From positions 1-29,546 of IMG/VR virus record IMGVR_UViG_3300020455_000071: a stretch of 29,546 nt of DNA; one strand, written 5' to 3'. The translations under genes were made by a program, and so were the position numbers. This DNA comes from a virus. The number at the start of each line of letters is the position of its first letter. The stretch's first letter is position 1. The notes under the pieces are model-generated. The model ran no database searches, was not told where the DNA came from, and saw only the letters and a list, made by a program, of their open reading frames with translations. This document shows positions 23,474 to 29,379 of the stretch, piece after piece.

Positions 23474-24634
23474 TTATGCTGGTTGATTTATTGTGTACCA
23501 TGCCTCATTAACAGCTACCCATTTGATTTGAATTAAATTTTTTGTTGATCCTGTATCATCATAATCGCCAGAAATTTTATTAAAAGTACAAGCAGAACCA
23601 TTTGAAGTGCCAAGTGTTACTGTATAAGAACTGCCGCCTCCAGTAATGACCAAAGTTTTCATTGCACCAATAACAACATCAGTAAAATTTAAAGTTGCTG
23701 AATGACCAGCTGTATAAGTAAAAACATCAGCTGAATCAGTATCAACTGCGATTGTAGCTGCTGAACTTAAAGCACTTGTAGCTGTATATTCATCCCCTAA
23801 AACTGAATTTGTAACTGGCGAAGCTGCCTTTGCATTAAGTTGAGTTTGCACTGCTGAAGTAACACCATCAAGATACCCTAGTTCTGTATCTGTTACAGCA
23901 CTAACAGCAACTTTTCCACTACCATTTGAAATAACTGCTCTAGATGCTGTTAAATCAGATGAAACAATCGTTGTGGCAGCTCCAGAAATAGTTGTTCCTT
24001 TACTGTCAAGCTGAGTTTGAATTGCACTTGTTACTCCATCCAAATAACCTAACTCTGTATCTGTAACAGCTGAAACTGCTACTTTACCGCTGCCATTAGA
24101 AACAACCGCCCTACTAGCAGTCAAATCATCTGAAACAATTGTTGTGGCTGCACCTGTAACAGTGTTTTGTTTGGCGTTTATTAAATTCGTTACTGTTGTA
24201 TGAAAATTAGCGTCATCATTTAAAGCCGCTGCCAATTCATTTAGCGTGTCAAGTGCGGCTGGACTTGAATCAATTAATGCTGTTATTTGAGCAGAAACAT
24301 AATCCTCACTTGCAATGAGTTTAAATCCAGAATCATAATATTCGAGTTTTGATTCTGTTGTATTGTAACGTATAATTCCAGCTGCTCCAGTTGGTCGAGT
24401 TCCTGTCGTGCCTTGTGGCAGATGAACAGCATCAGTACTAGCTGAGGCATCAAAAACATAATCTGGCGTCCCAGAAAGCCCAATTTTGCCTCCTGTGGCT
24501 ATATAAACACCAACATCATTGCCGCCCCCATCAGATAATTGTTTGCCAGTGGCATCAACAGCAGAATTATCTGTTGTCTTTAAAAATCCCAAATAAGTGT
24601 CTTTGATTCTTTTGCCAGTTAATGTTGTCCCCAT
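23474..24634 (-). CDS. Tail fibre protein with tandem repeats
   Basis: This 386-residue protein starts with a short conserved head (MGTTLTGKRIKDTYLGFLKT), then a trimer-type fibre region including TRPTGAAGIIRYNTTESKLE and the tail-repeat motif ALDTLNELAAALNDDANF (127-144). Residues 161-274 are two 57-residue tandem repeats built on GYLDGVTSAIQTQL. The C-terminal 110 residues are Ser/Thr/Gly-rich with a beta-rich finish. The composition is typical of trimeric fibres of phages from aquatic bacteria. It begins a group with the companion and LamG proteins and has a -7 box 18 bases upstream. Confidence 0.82.
   Translation of the reverse strand: MGTTLTGKRIKDTYLGFLKTTDNSAVDATGKQLSDGGGNDVGVYIATGGKIGLSGTPDYVFDASASTDAVHLPQGTTGTRPTGAAGIIRYNTTESKLEYYDSGFKLIASEDYVSAQITALIDSSPAALDTLNELAAALNDDANFHTTVTNLINAKQNTVTGAATTIVSDDLTASRAVVSNGSGKVAVSAVTDTELGYLDGVTSAIQTQLDSKGTTISGAATTIVSSDLTASRAVISNGSGKVAVSAVTDTELGYLDGVTSAVQTQLNAKAASPVTNSVLGDEYTATSALSSAATIAVDTDSADVFTYTAGHSATLNFTDVVIGAMKTLVITGGGSSYTVTLGTSNGSACTFNKISGDYDDTGSTKNLIQIKWVAVNEAWYTINQPA
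23813..24154 (-). repeat. Two tandem 57-codon repeats in the tail fibre gene
   Basis: The units are 23984-24154 and 23813-23983. Over the first 52 codons they differ at only five residues, yet I count 27 synonymous codon differences among the 47 identical residues. The duplication is therefore old, or arrived already diverged, and is held at the protein level. The unit probably forms a repeating segment of the fibre shaft. Confidence 0.88.
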
Positions 24635-24651
24635 AATTTTTTAAGTTTTTA

Positions 24652-24659
24652 CAAAAGTA
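24652..24659 (-). promoter_or_regulatory. Candidate -7 box before the tail fibre gene
   Basis: The minus strand reads TACTTTTG, a TAnnTTTG match and the same octamer as before the portal gene, 17 bases before the fibre ATG in the 45-base gap after the basic peptide gene. No TTG is seen at the -33 spacing. Confidence 0.42.
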
Positions 24660-24679
24660 CGAAAAAAATGGTTTATTGA

Positions 24680-24814
24680 TTATCTGAAATTGCCTTGACC
24701 TCTACTGGGTTTTTTATATCCGTTTTGTCCTTTTGAGGCATTTTTTGAATGAACTCCTTTTCTCTTTTTTTTAGGTTTTGGAATATAAACAACCTCTTTA
24801 ATTCTGCGCCTCAT
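24680..24814 (-). CDS. Small highly basic protein, 44 residues
   Basis: This ORF starts in a TAATG overlap with the holin stop, so it is very likely coupled to it. The product begins MRRRIKEVVYIPKPKKKRKG and ends KPSRGQGNFR, with about a third Lys or Arg and no acidic patch or membrane span. It looks unstructured and able to bind nucleic acid or a polyanion. It is too short for most gene callers. The function is not recognised; position between holin and tail fibre gives no clear clue. Confidence 0.6.
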   Translation of the reverse strand: MRRRIKEVVYIPKPKKKRKGVHSKNASKGQNGYKKPSRGQGNFR

Positions 24815-25194
24815 TATCTGGCTTTATCTTTAAGCTTTTCGTAAGTTCTTAAACCGCCAAGACCTAACATCCCAAATAGAACAGTCATTAAATGCTCCAT
24901 TTGAAGGGCTGGGGGGACTGTTTCTGGATCAATAACCCAAATAAATAAATCTCTAATGATAAAATTATATGCTAAAGCAAAACCGCAAACCCATCCAATA
25001 AATGGTCGCCACCCAGCAACAAAAACCGATCTATGTTTTGCCTCAACTTCATTGATTTTTGTTTGGATTTCGAGCAGTTGATTTGGATCAAGTTCTTTGC
25101 CTTTTATAGCTTCACGAATTTCCCAAGCTAAATTTCCAACAGATGTTTTTTCGTTATTACCGCCTTTTAATAAGTTTAATAATATTTTAAACAT
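24814..25194 (-). CDS. Holin, three-TM GTA-type
   Basis: In this 126-residue protein, residues 55-120 carry the family pattern: SVFVAGWRPFIGWVCGFALA, then FIIRDLFIWVIDP and LMTVLFGMLGLGGLRTYEK, giving membrane segments near 63-80, 82-90 and 100-116, as in the PF11351-type holins. The N-terminal 50 residues are soluble and charged. It would make the inner membrane lesion that releases the endolysin. It overlaps the endolysin gene by eight bases, a typical lysis cassette. Confidence 0.88.
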   Translation of the reverse strand: MFKILLNLLKGGNNEKTSVGNLAWEIREAIKGKELDPNQLLEIQTKINEVEAKHRSVFVAGWRPFIGWVCGFALAYNFIIRDLFIWVIDPETVPPALQMEHLMTVLFGMLGLGGLRTYEKLKDKAR

Positions 25195-25651
25195 ATTCTT
25201 TGTACTTGGTTCTTTTTTTCTCTTTGTAGGCGACTAATATTCTGTTTCTGTTTGATTCCTCATTTTTATAACTCACATGAATCCAATCTGGATTTTCATC
25301 GTCTCCATGCTCCCAAATTAATTGATCAAAGTTTAAATTTTCTTTGATGTAATGAAAAAGATCAGAGTTCGCTTTTTCGCCCATTGCATCAATGTCAATT
25401 GCCTCTCCTTTTGTGTGTTGACTTGTTCTCTTTGATCCTGACAATGCATCACAAAGTTCTGGCGATCTATAAAAGCTGTTAACTCTGATCGGTTCGTTTG
25501 CCCATTTTCTCAATGGTTCAAAAATCATTTTTGCTGTTTTTTTCATTTGTACAACAACGTTTTGTGAAGGCGTGTTGTCAATTTCTTTTTTGTTTGCTGT
25601 CTTGGAGAAAGTTGCCTCTCTCCAAGATATATGTTCGCTGATATAAGACAT
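25187..25651 (-). CDS. Endolysin, peptidase M15 family
   Basis: This 154-residue zinc peptidase should cut the peptide stems of peptidoglycan. The metal site is visible: SQHTKGEAIDID gives H79 and D86, and DWIH gives H125, with D122 in the place of the catalytic acid found three residues before the last histidine in the T5 endolysin. VNSFYRSPELCDAL (58-70) is the usual preceding block. There is no signal peptide, so it needs a holin, and the holin gene overlaps its end. Other candidate membrane proteins lie upstream. Confidence 0.92.
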   Translation of the reverse strand: MSYISEHISWREATFSKTANKKEIDNTPSQNVVVQMKKTAKMIFEPLRKWANEPIRVNSFYRSPELCDALSGSKRTSQHTKGEAIDIDAMGEKANSDLFHYIKENLNFDQLIWEHGDDENPDWIHVSYKNEESNRNRILVAYKEKKRTKYKEYV

Positions 25652-25653
25652 GA

Positions 25654-25791
25654 TTAGTTTGCTAAATATTTAATTAAATTACCTAACAAAATTAATAAAA
25701 TAAAAAATACCATTCCAACTTTAAATTTTCCAAGCGGTGATTTTTTCCAATTTTTACTCATCCATGTTTTGAATTTTTTTATTATTTCCAT
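25654..25791 (-). CDS. Small single-span membrane protein, 45 residues
   Basis: The ORF starts at ATG 25791 and stops two bases before the endolysin ATG. The product has a basic N-terminus (MEIIKKFKTWMSKNWKKSPL) and one hydrophobic segment at about residues 25-43 (VGMVFFILLILLGNLIKYL). The positive-inside rule would place the N-terminus in the cytoplasm. Its place in front of the endolysin suggests a lysis accessory such as an antiholin or pinholin, but this is inference from topology and position. Confidence 0.62.
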   Translation of the reverse strand: MEIIKKFKTWMSKNWKKSPLGKFKVGMVFFILLILLGNLIKYLAN

Positions 25792-25817
25792 AATTATATA
25801 AATTTTAAATTAGTGTT

Positions 25818-26264
25818 TTATTTACCTATACAAGTGCAATTATTTTCGCCACAAATACACTGTTTTTTTAACCTTTGATTTTTATCGTCAAAATCCATTG
25901 CTGATTTAAGCATAATTTGATCAATCAAATCCACTTGATTTTTCAACATTTTTTCTTGAAGATTTATGATTAGTTTTTCGTATTCGTCTTTTGACTTATT
26001 TAGGAGTTCAATTTGATTTTCCTTTTTTTCGATTGATTGTTTCAGTGCCATTACATCATCTGGTTTTGTTCCTGTAATGGTTGAAATGACAATTCCGATA
26101 CTAGCAGAAATCGTGCCAATAAGCATCATAACAACTTCTTTATTTGTTTCTAAAACTGGGAATTGAATTAAAGCAATAATGATTGCAATAATAAATATAA
26201 AAACAAACAAGCTGCCGCTATAATGTCTAATTTCTTTTGCGATTCCGTTTTTTGGTAAAGCCAT
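25818..26264 (-). CDS. Two-span membrane protein with coiled coil and Cys-rich tail
   Basis: From ATG 26264 the product is 148 residues (an ATG at 26276 adds four residues and overlaps the previous gene). Membrane segments lie at about 17-37 and 44-64, then a coiled coil at 72-110. The tail has four cysteines in a CxCx4CxC pattern (C136, C138, C143, C145), which could bind a metal. It lies in the lysis region and may be a holin or a lysis regulator. The Cys-rich end is unusual for a holin. No family is recognised with confidence. Confidence 0.66.
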   Translation of the reverse strand: MALPKNGIAKEIRHYSGSLFVFIFIIAIIIALIQFPVLETNKEVVMMLIGTISASIGIVISTITGTKPDDVMALKQSIEKKENQIELLNKSKDEYEKLIINLQEKMLKNQVDLIDQIMLKSAMDFDDKNQRLKKQCICGENNCTCIGK

Positions 26265-26265
26265 T

Positions 26266-26415
26266 TTAAAAATCATTTATTTGTTTATAAATTTTTAAAA
26301 CAAGTAAAACAACAGTTAATAATAAAACTAACAATTGTAAATAAGGATTTATTGCTTCTATACTTGAAAAAAATATACTAAATATTGCTAATATACAAAG
26401 CTTTAAATCACTCAT
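26266..26415 (-). CDS. Small holin-like membrane protein, 49 residues
   Basis: The likely start is ATG 26415, four bases after the tail terminator gene stop; a longer reading from 26451 overlaps that gene. The product begins MSDLKLCILAIFSIFFSSIE and then has a second hydrophobic stretch (LQLLVLLLTVVLLVLKIY), so two short membrane spans with a tight turn at EAINPY and a charged end. Small two-span proteins of this type next to lysis genes often act as holins. It is followed after one base by the two-span Cys-tailed protein. Confidence 0.64.
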   Translation of the reverse strand: MSDLKLCILAIFSIFFSSIEAINPYLQLLVLLLTVVLLVLKIYKQINDF

Positions 26416-26419
26416 TGTT

Positions 26420-26857
26420 TTAACTTTTTTGTACTTTATTTGATAGATCAATTATTGATCTAAAATATGTTTTTTCTTTAATGTCTGTTTCTAAATACCT
26501 AATATTATCAATAACGCTTGTGTAAACAGTAAAACCATCATCACTTAAATCATAATATCCAGATGACCTTGTTCTTAATAAATTAATAATTGATGAAGTT
26601 ATCTGTTCGCAAATCAAACCACCTCCAGCATCGGCTTCAAATGCTGTAACTGCCTCAATTCTAGTGGTGCAATCTAAATGGTACGATGTTTGATTTTCAT
26701 CAACCTCAAAACTTGAAACCGAATAAACTTTAATATATGGTTCACTAGCATTGTCCGGAACTCTGTTATAAACTGGAACATTAGAACCTCCAGAAGAAAT
26801 ATTTCCAGATAATCTTGTCACAATTGCAGCTCTAATAAAATGTAATGCCTCGTTCAT
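26420..26857 (-). CDS. Tail terminator / tail completion protein (DUF3168-like)
   Basis: In this 145-residue protein, the pattern ALHFIRAAIVTRLSG, VPVYNRVPDNASEPYIKVYS, SYHLDCTTRIEAVTAFEADA and the C-terminal TDIKEKTYFRSIIDLS fits the tail-terminator family that caps the tail tube and joins it to the head. It follows the gp10-like gene by five bases, the usual order. Unlike most siphoviruses, the tail tube gene does not come next here; the lysis and fibre genes are inserted between. Confidence 0.8.
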   Translation of the reverse strand: MNEALHFIRAAIVTRLSGNISSGGSNVPVYNRVPDNASEPYIKVYSVSSFEVDENQTSYHLDCTTRIEAVTAFEADAGGGLICEQITSSIINLLRTRSSGYYDLSDDGFTVYTSVIDNIRYLETDIKEKTYFRSIIDLSNKVQKS

Positions 26858-26862
26858 AATAA

Positions 26863-27291
26863 TTATAAATTTCTAAGTGCTTTTGTAATTGCTTTTTTTA
26901 ATCTATTAATATATAATTTTTGAGCCAATTTTACAGTTGGATAAAAAAACGGAATTTGTCTCCCAGAAATTTTTGCATCATGTCCTCCAAATTCAACATG
27001 ACCAGAATATTCTGCATTTGATTGAATTTCAATATTTGTTTTTGATGGGGAAAATGAACCATCTGTTACAGTTTCAAATTTTATATTTTTAACTAAATGA
27101 CCAGTGTCAACTGGTGCAATTCTTTTCATTCTGGCCACTGTTGTTGCTCCTAAATTTTCTGTTATTTTTCTAAATTCATCAGTGCTTAAAGAATGTAATT
27201 TTGCCATTCTTCTTTGTAATTTATTACGATCAGATGCAGAAAGTTTTATATTTATATTTCTGCTATATGTCCCTTGATTCAAATTCGCCAT
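26863..27291 (-). CDS. HK97 gp10-like neck / tail completion protein
   Basis: This 142-residue protein shows the family landmarks: KITENLGATTVARMKRIAPV, then DTGHLVKNIKFE and NAEYSGHVEFGGHDA, which are diagnostic for HK97-gp10-type proteins. It should sit at the head-tail junction. The stop of the head closure gene lies two bases upstream. Length is normal for the family. Confidence 0.88.
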   Translation of the reverse strand: MANLNQGTYSRNINIKLSASDRNKLQRRMAKLHSLSTDEFRKITENLGATTVARMKRIAPVDTGHLVKNIKFETVTDGSFSPSKTNIEIQSNAEYSGHVEFGGHDAKISGRQIPFFYPTVKLAQKLYINRLKKAITKALRNL

Positions 27292-27293
27292 AA

Positions 27294-27620
27294 TTAAACA
27301 GTTTTAGTCGCCTTTATAGTTGTATAAAAATTTCTATCATGTTCAAACATTTCATTAATAACGTAATTTTCTGTTTCATCATTAATGACTAAAACATCGC
27401 TATCATTAATATCGTCAGCAGCTTTTTTTCTAACTATGATTTCAACCTCAATTGATCTGGCTCTTTTACCTGTTTGTTTATCAATAGCGCCTTTTATTTG
27501 TTTTACAGAACCCCAAATTGTCGCTTGGGTTGAAAGCGTACTTGTAAAGCCGCCATAATTATCAGCGGTTTTACTTTGTCTTTTTACGACAATCCTAGAA
27601 TTTAAATCTCCAGCACTCAT
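27294..27620 (-). CDS. Head closure protein (head-tail joining, SPP1 gp16-like)
   Basis: In this 108-residue protein, the beta-barrel pattern is clear: LNSRIVVKRQSKTADNYGGF, ATIWGSVKQIKG, ARSIEVEIIVRKK and the closing RNFYTTIKATKTV. This matches phage head-tail joining proteins that plug the portal after packaging. It lies three bases after the connector gene and two bases before the gp10-like gene, exactly the order expected. Confidence 0.87.
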   Translation of the reverse strand: MSAGDLNSRIVVKRQSKTADNYGGFTSTLSTQATIWGSVKQIKGAIDKQTGKRARSIEVEIIVRKKAADDINDSDVLVINDETENYVINEMFEHDRNFYTTIKATKTV

Positions 27621-27623
27621 TTT

Positions 27624-28136
27624 TTAGATATACATTGTTTTTAAACTTGATAATAAATTTTTTGTTTGAGTTGGTATTTCACTAACATATTCATTCTTTA
27701 AAACAAAATCAGTTCTATTATCATAATAAGTTGATGTTAATTGCAAAATTGCCTGTTTAACAACGTCATCACTTAAACCACTTGTTACATAAGTGATTTT
27801 AACCTCTTTTGCTGGTAGATTATCAAGTTCAACAATCATATCATCAAGCCCATAAGTGTCATAAGTGGCAGCATCCCCATCAACAGTCAAACTAGAGATT
27901 GAGGCAATTGGTGAAAAAGGCAATATAAAACGATCATCAACATACTTTTGATAAAAGGTTCTATTTTTTGCAACAATATCCCTAGAGATATAATTTTCGC
28001 ACCAGATACGAGCTGTTTTGATCATATTAGCTATTATAGTATCATCAGCACTTGTTGAAATTCTGGCGAAATCTTTAACATTTGCAGTTGTGATGATTTC
28101 ACTCCCAGTTGTCGAATTGATTTTAATATCGTGCAT
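27624..28136 (-). CDS. Head-tail connector protein (gp6-like)
   Basis: This 170-residue protein should bind the portal and extend the connector. Its helical N-terminus (TTANVKDFARISTSADDTII, then ANMIKTARIWCENYISRDIV) and the LPFSPIASISSLTVDG segment with the helical end VKQAILQLTSTYYDNRTD are characteristic of the gp6/phage connector family. It is followed by head closure and gp10-like genes, completing a standard connector set. Confidence 0.88.
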   Translation of the reverse strand: MHDIKINSTTGSEIITTANVKDFARISTSADDTIIANMIKTARIWCENYISRDIVAKNRTFYQKYVDDRFILPFSPIASISSLTVDGDAATYDTYGLDDMIVELDNLPAKEVKITYVTSGLSDDVVKQAILQLTSTYYDNRTDFVLKNEYVSEIPTQTKNLLSSLKTMYI

Positions 28137-28143
28137 CTTTTAA

Positions 28144-28362
28144 TTATTTAGTTGCTCTTTTTTTAACAGCTTTATTTTCTTTAGTTTCTTTTTTATTTTG
28201 TTTGACTTCTTTAACTTCTTTGACTTGTTTTTTTTCAATATGTTTTTCGCCAAGATTTTTGTTGATGTAATGATTCGCCATTTTCTGATTCATGGAAACA
28301 ACATCCCCTTCTTTTAACCACCCTTTAACAGAATAAACATCTTTTAAAATTTTTATTTTCAT
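28144..28362 (-). CDS. Small lysine-rich protein, 72 residues, at the head of the connector operon
   Basis: Residues 1-38 (MKIKILKDVYSVKGWLKEGD then VVSMNQKMANHYINKN) form a small compact domain of the kind often found in short phage proteins next to connector genes. Residues 42-72 are a Lys/Glu-rich low-complexity tail, possibly a coiled coil or an extended arm. It is the first gene behind a good promoter candidate and seven bases before the connector gene. A minor structural role is likely by position only. Confidence 0.7.
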   Translation of the reverse strand: MKIKILKDVYSVKGWLKEGDVVSMNQKMANHYINKNLGEKHIEKKQVKEVKEVKQNKKETKENKAVKKRATK

Positions 28363-28379
28363 AACTATAAATTTAATAG

Positions 28380-28407
28380 CAAAGATAAGAAAAAAAAAGC
28401 GTCACAA
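28380..28407 (-). promoter_or_regulatory. Promoter of the connector operon
   Basis: The minus strand has TATCTTTG (28387-28380), followed by C, a perfect -7 box, and TTG (28407-28405) 17 bases upstream. It lies 17 bases before the ATG of the 72-residue gene. The -33 element falls inside the terminator hairpin of the preceding gene, so terminator and promoter share sequence. The spacing is a little shorter than the usual 19-20. Confidence 0.5.
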
Positions 28408-28424
28408 TTTTCATGCAACGCTTT
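28388..28424 (-). terminator. Intrinsic terminator after the endonuclease gene
   Basis: On the minus strand AAAGCGTTGC and GTGACGCTTT form a 10-bp stem with two G-U pairs around a nine-base loop, followed by a run of eight to nine T. It lies 45 bases past the endonuclease stop codon and is followed at once by the connector operon promoter. Confidence 0.88.
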
Positions 28425-28469
28425 CCATTTTAAAAAATAGATTTAATTTGAGATATGAAAAGTCATAAA

Positions 28470-28862
28470 TTAATCAAAGACAAAGTTATTAAATTTATTT
28501 GAATGTTTGCCAACTAAACTTAGTCGAATTGTATGGATGTTCCCTGTGTTTCTAAAAATAAAAAATCCATTATATATCTCAACCCATACAGCAAAGAAAT
28601 CAACGTATTTTTTTAAATATGGTTTTTTATTGTTTTCAATATTTATTTGAACATTATTTTGTTTTCTATTTGTTTGACCTTCAATGAGTAAAGGTTGTTT
28701 TTTTGTTGACTTAACTTGAACTTTCACAAGTTTTTTCCCAGTGTCAACAATACAGTCGTAAATAGATGAATGTAAAACTGGCATTGAAATATTAAGCCCT
28801 CTTTTCATACATTCGGTAACGAATTTATACTCTGCAAAACATCCTTGTTGATTTACATCCAC
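28470..28862 (-). CDS. PD-(D/E)XK endonuclease (group I intron endonuclease-like, PF11645 type)
   Basis: In this 130-residue protein, the motif order fits this family: GCFAEYKFVTE with E11, SIYDCIVD with D36, and VKVQVKST with Q49 and K51, where Gln in place of the first acid is usual in this family. The VDFFAVWVE segment (87-95) is the following core strand. The start is GTG at 28862. It is a single-gene unit with terminators on both sides, inserted between the capsid and connector genes. It may be a free-standing homing endonuclease or a DNA-processing enzyme; the sequence does not decide this. Confidence 0.8.
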   Translation of the reverse strand: MDVNQQGCFAEYKFVTECMKRGLNISMPVLHSSIYDCIVDTGKKLVKVQVKSTKKQPLLIEGQTNRKQNNVQINIENNKKPYLKKYVDFFAVWVEIYNGFFIFRNTGNIHTIRLSLVGKHSNKFNNFVFD

Positions 28863-28873
28863 AAGTAAAGATA

Positions 28874-28908
28874 ATAAAAAAACGCCCTACTGTAATTGTA
28901 AGGCGTTT
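28874..28908 (-). terminator. Intrinsic terminator after the tiny-protein operon
   Basis: On the minus strand AAACGCCTTAC and GTAGGGCGTTT form an 11-bp stem with one G-U pair around the seven-base loop AATTACA, followed by a T-rich tract. It lies 28 bases past the zinc-ribbon gene stop. A partial -7 box (TATCTTTAC) follows it at 28865-28873, just before the endonuclease GTG. Confidence 0.92.
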
Positions 28909-28936
28909 AAAACCAAATTCAAATGAAAAAAGTAAA

Positions 28937-29086
28937 CTACCTAAGAAAGGCAGATTTACAGTCGTTAGAACAAAAATCTTTTTCAGATAGTTTCTCGCAA
29001 ACTAAACATTGTTTATAGTTTTCAATATCCCATCCCCTAAATTCATGTTCTTTTTTTATAATTAAATTATCGTAGTCAAAACTCAT
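28937..29086 (-). CDS. Small zinc-ribbon protein, 49 residues
   Basis: The likely start is ATG 29086, one base after the preceding stop; an ATG at 29122 would add twelve residues inside the preceding gene. The product begins MSFDYDNLIIKKEHEFRGWD and ends with a four-cysteine zinc-binding pattern, CLVCEKLSEKDFCSNDC (Cx2Cx8Cx3C), followed by KSAFLR. The pattern recalls MYM/FCS-type fingers. It is the last gene of the tiny-protein operon and is followed by a strong terminator. A regulatory or protein-binding role is possible; no family is certain. Confidence 0.68.
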   Translation of the reverse strand: MSFDYDNLIIKKEHEFRGWDIENYKQCLVCEKLSEKDFCSNDCKSAFLR

Positions 29087-29087
29087 T

Positions 29088-29234
29088 TTATCTGTTTTGA
29101 ATTTTGTTAAAAGTTTTTTCAAGTTCTCCAGCTAAATTTGATAAAATTAAAAGATCAACTGGCTGTATTTTATCGCTGTGTTTTTTTTTAAAACTTGATA
29201 TTAAATCCATTATTTCAGTATTATTATTTTTCAT
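29088..29234 (-). CDS. Small hypothetical protein, 48 residues
   Basis: The ORF starts at ATG 29234, overlapping the end of the upstream membrane protein gene by 11 bases, and stops just before the zinc-ribbon gene. The product (beginning MKNNNTEIMDLISSFKKKHS, with later PVDLLILSNLAGELEKTF) appears to be two amphipathic helices. No membrane span or motif is seen. Tight packing with neighbours supports real translation. The function is not recognised. Confidence 0.57.
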   Translation of the reverse strand: MKNNNTEIMDLISSFKKKHSDKIQPVDLLILSNLAGELEKTFNKIQNR

Positions 29235-29379
29235 ATTTGTTTGCATAAATTATTAAAGCGATTGTAAGCATTAAAAACATATCAAAAAGAGAATCAAATA
29301 CAAAAAGCATTCTTAACGCCCATGATATAAAAAGAAATATCAAAAAAATTCTTGTGTTGTTTTTAACGCTGTTGTTCAT
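29224..29379 (-). CDS. Small two-span membrane protein, 51 residues
   Basis: The ATG at 29379 overlaps the stop of the previous gene in an ATGA junction, indicating coupling. The product begins MNNSVKNNTRIFLIFLFISW and has two hydrophobic spans at about 10-29 and 33-46 with a short FDSLFD turn. It ends in a basic ANKYEK tail. Together with the upstream one-span protein it forms a membrane pair in the tiny-protein operon. Such pairs can act in superinfection exclusion or lysis, but no direct evidence supports either. Confidence 0.6.
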   Translation of the reverse strand: MNNSVKNNTRIFLIFLFISWALRMLFVFDSLFDMFLMLTIALIIYANKYEK

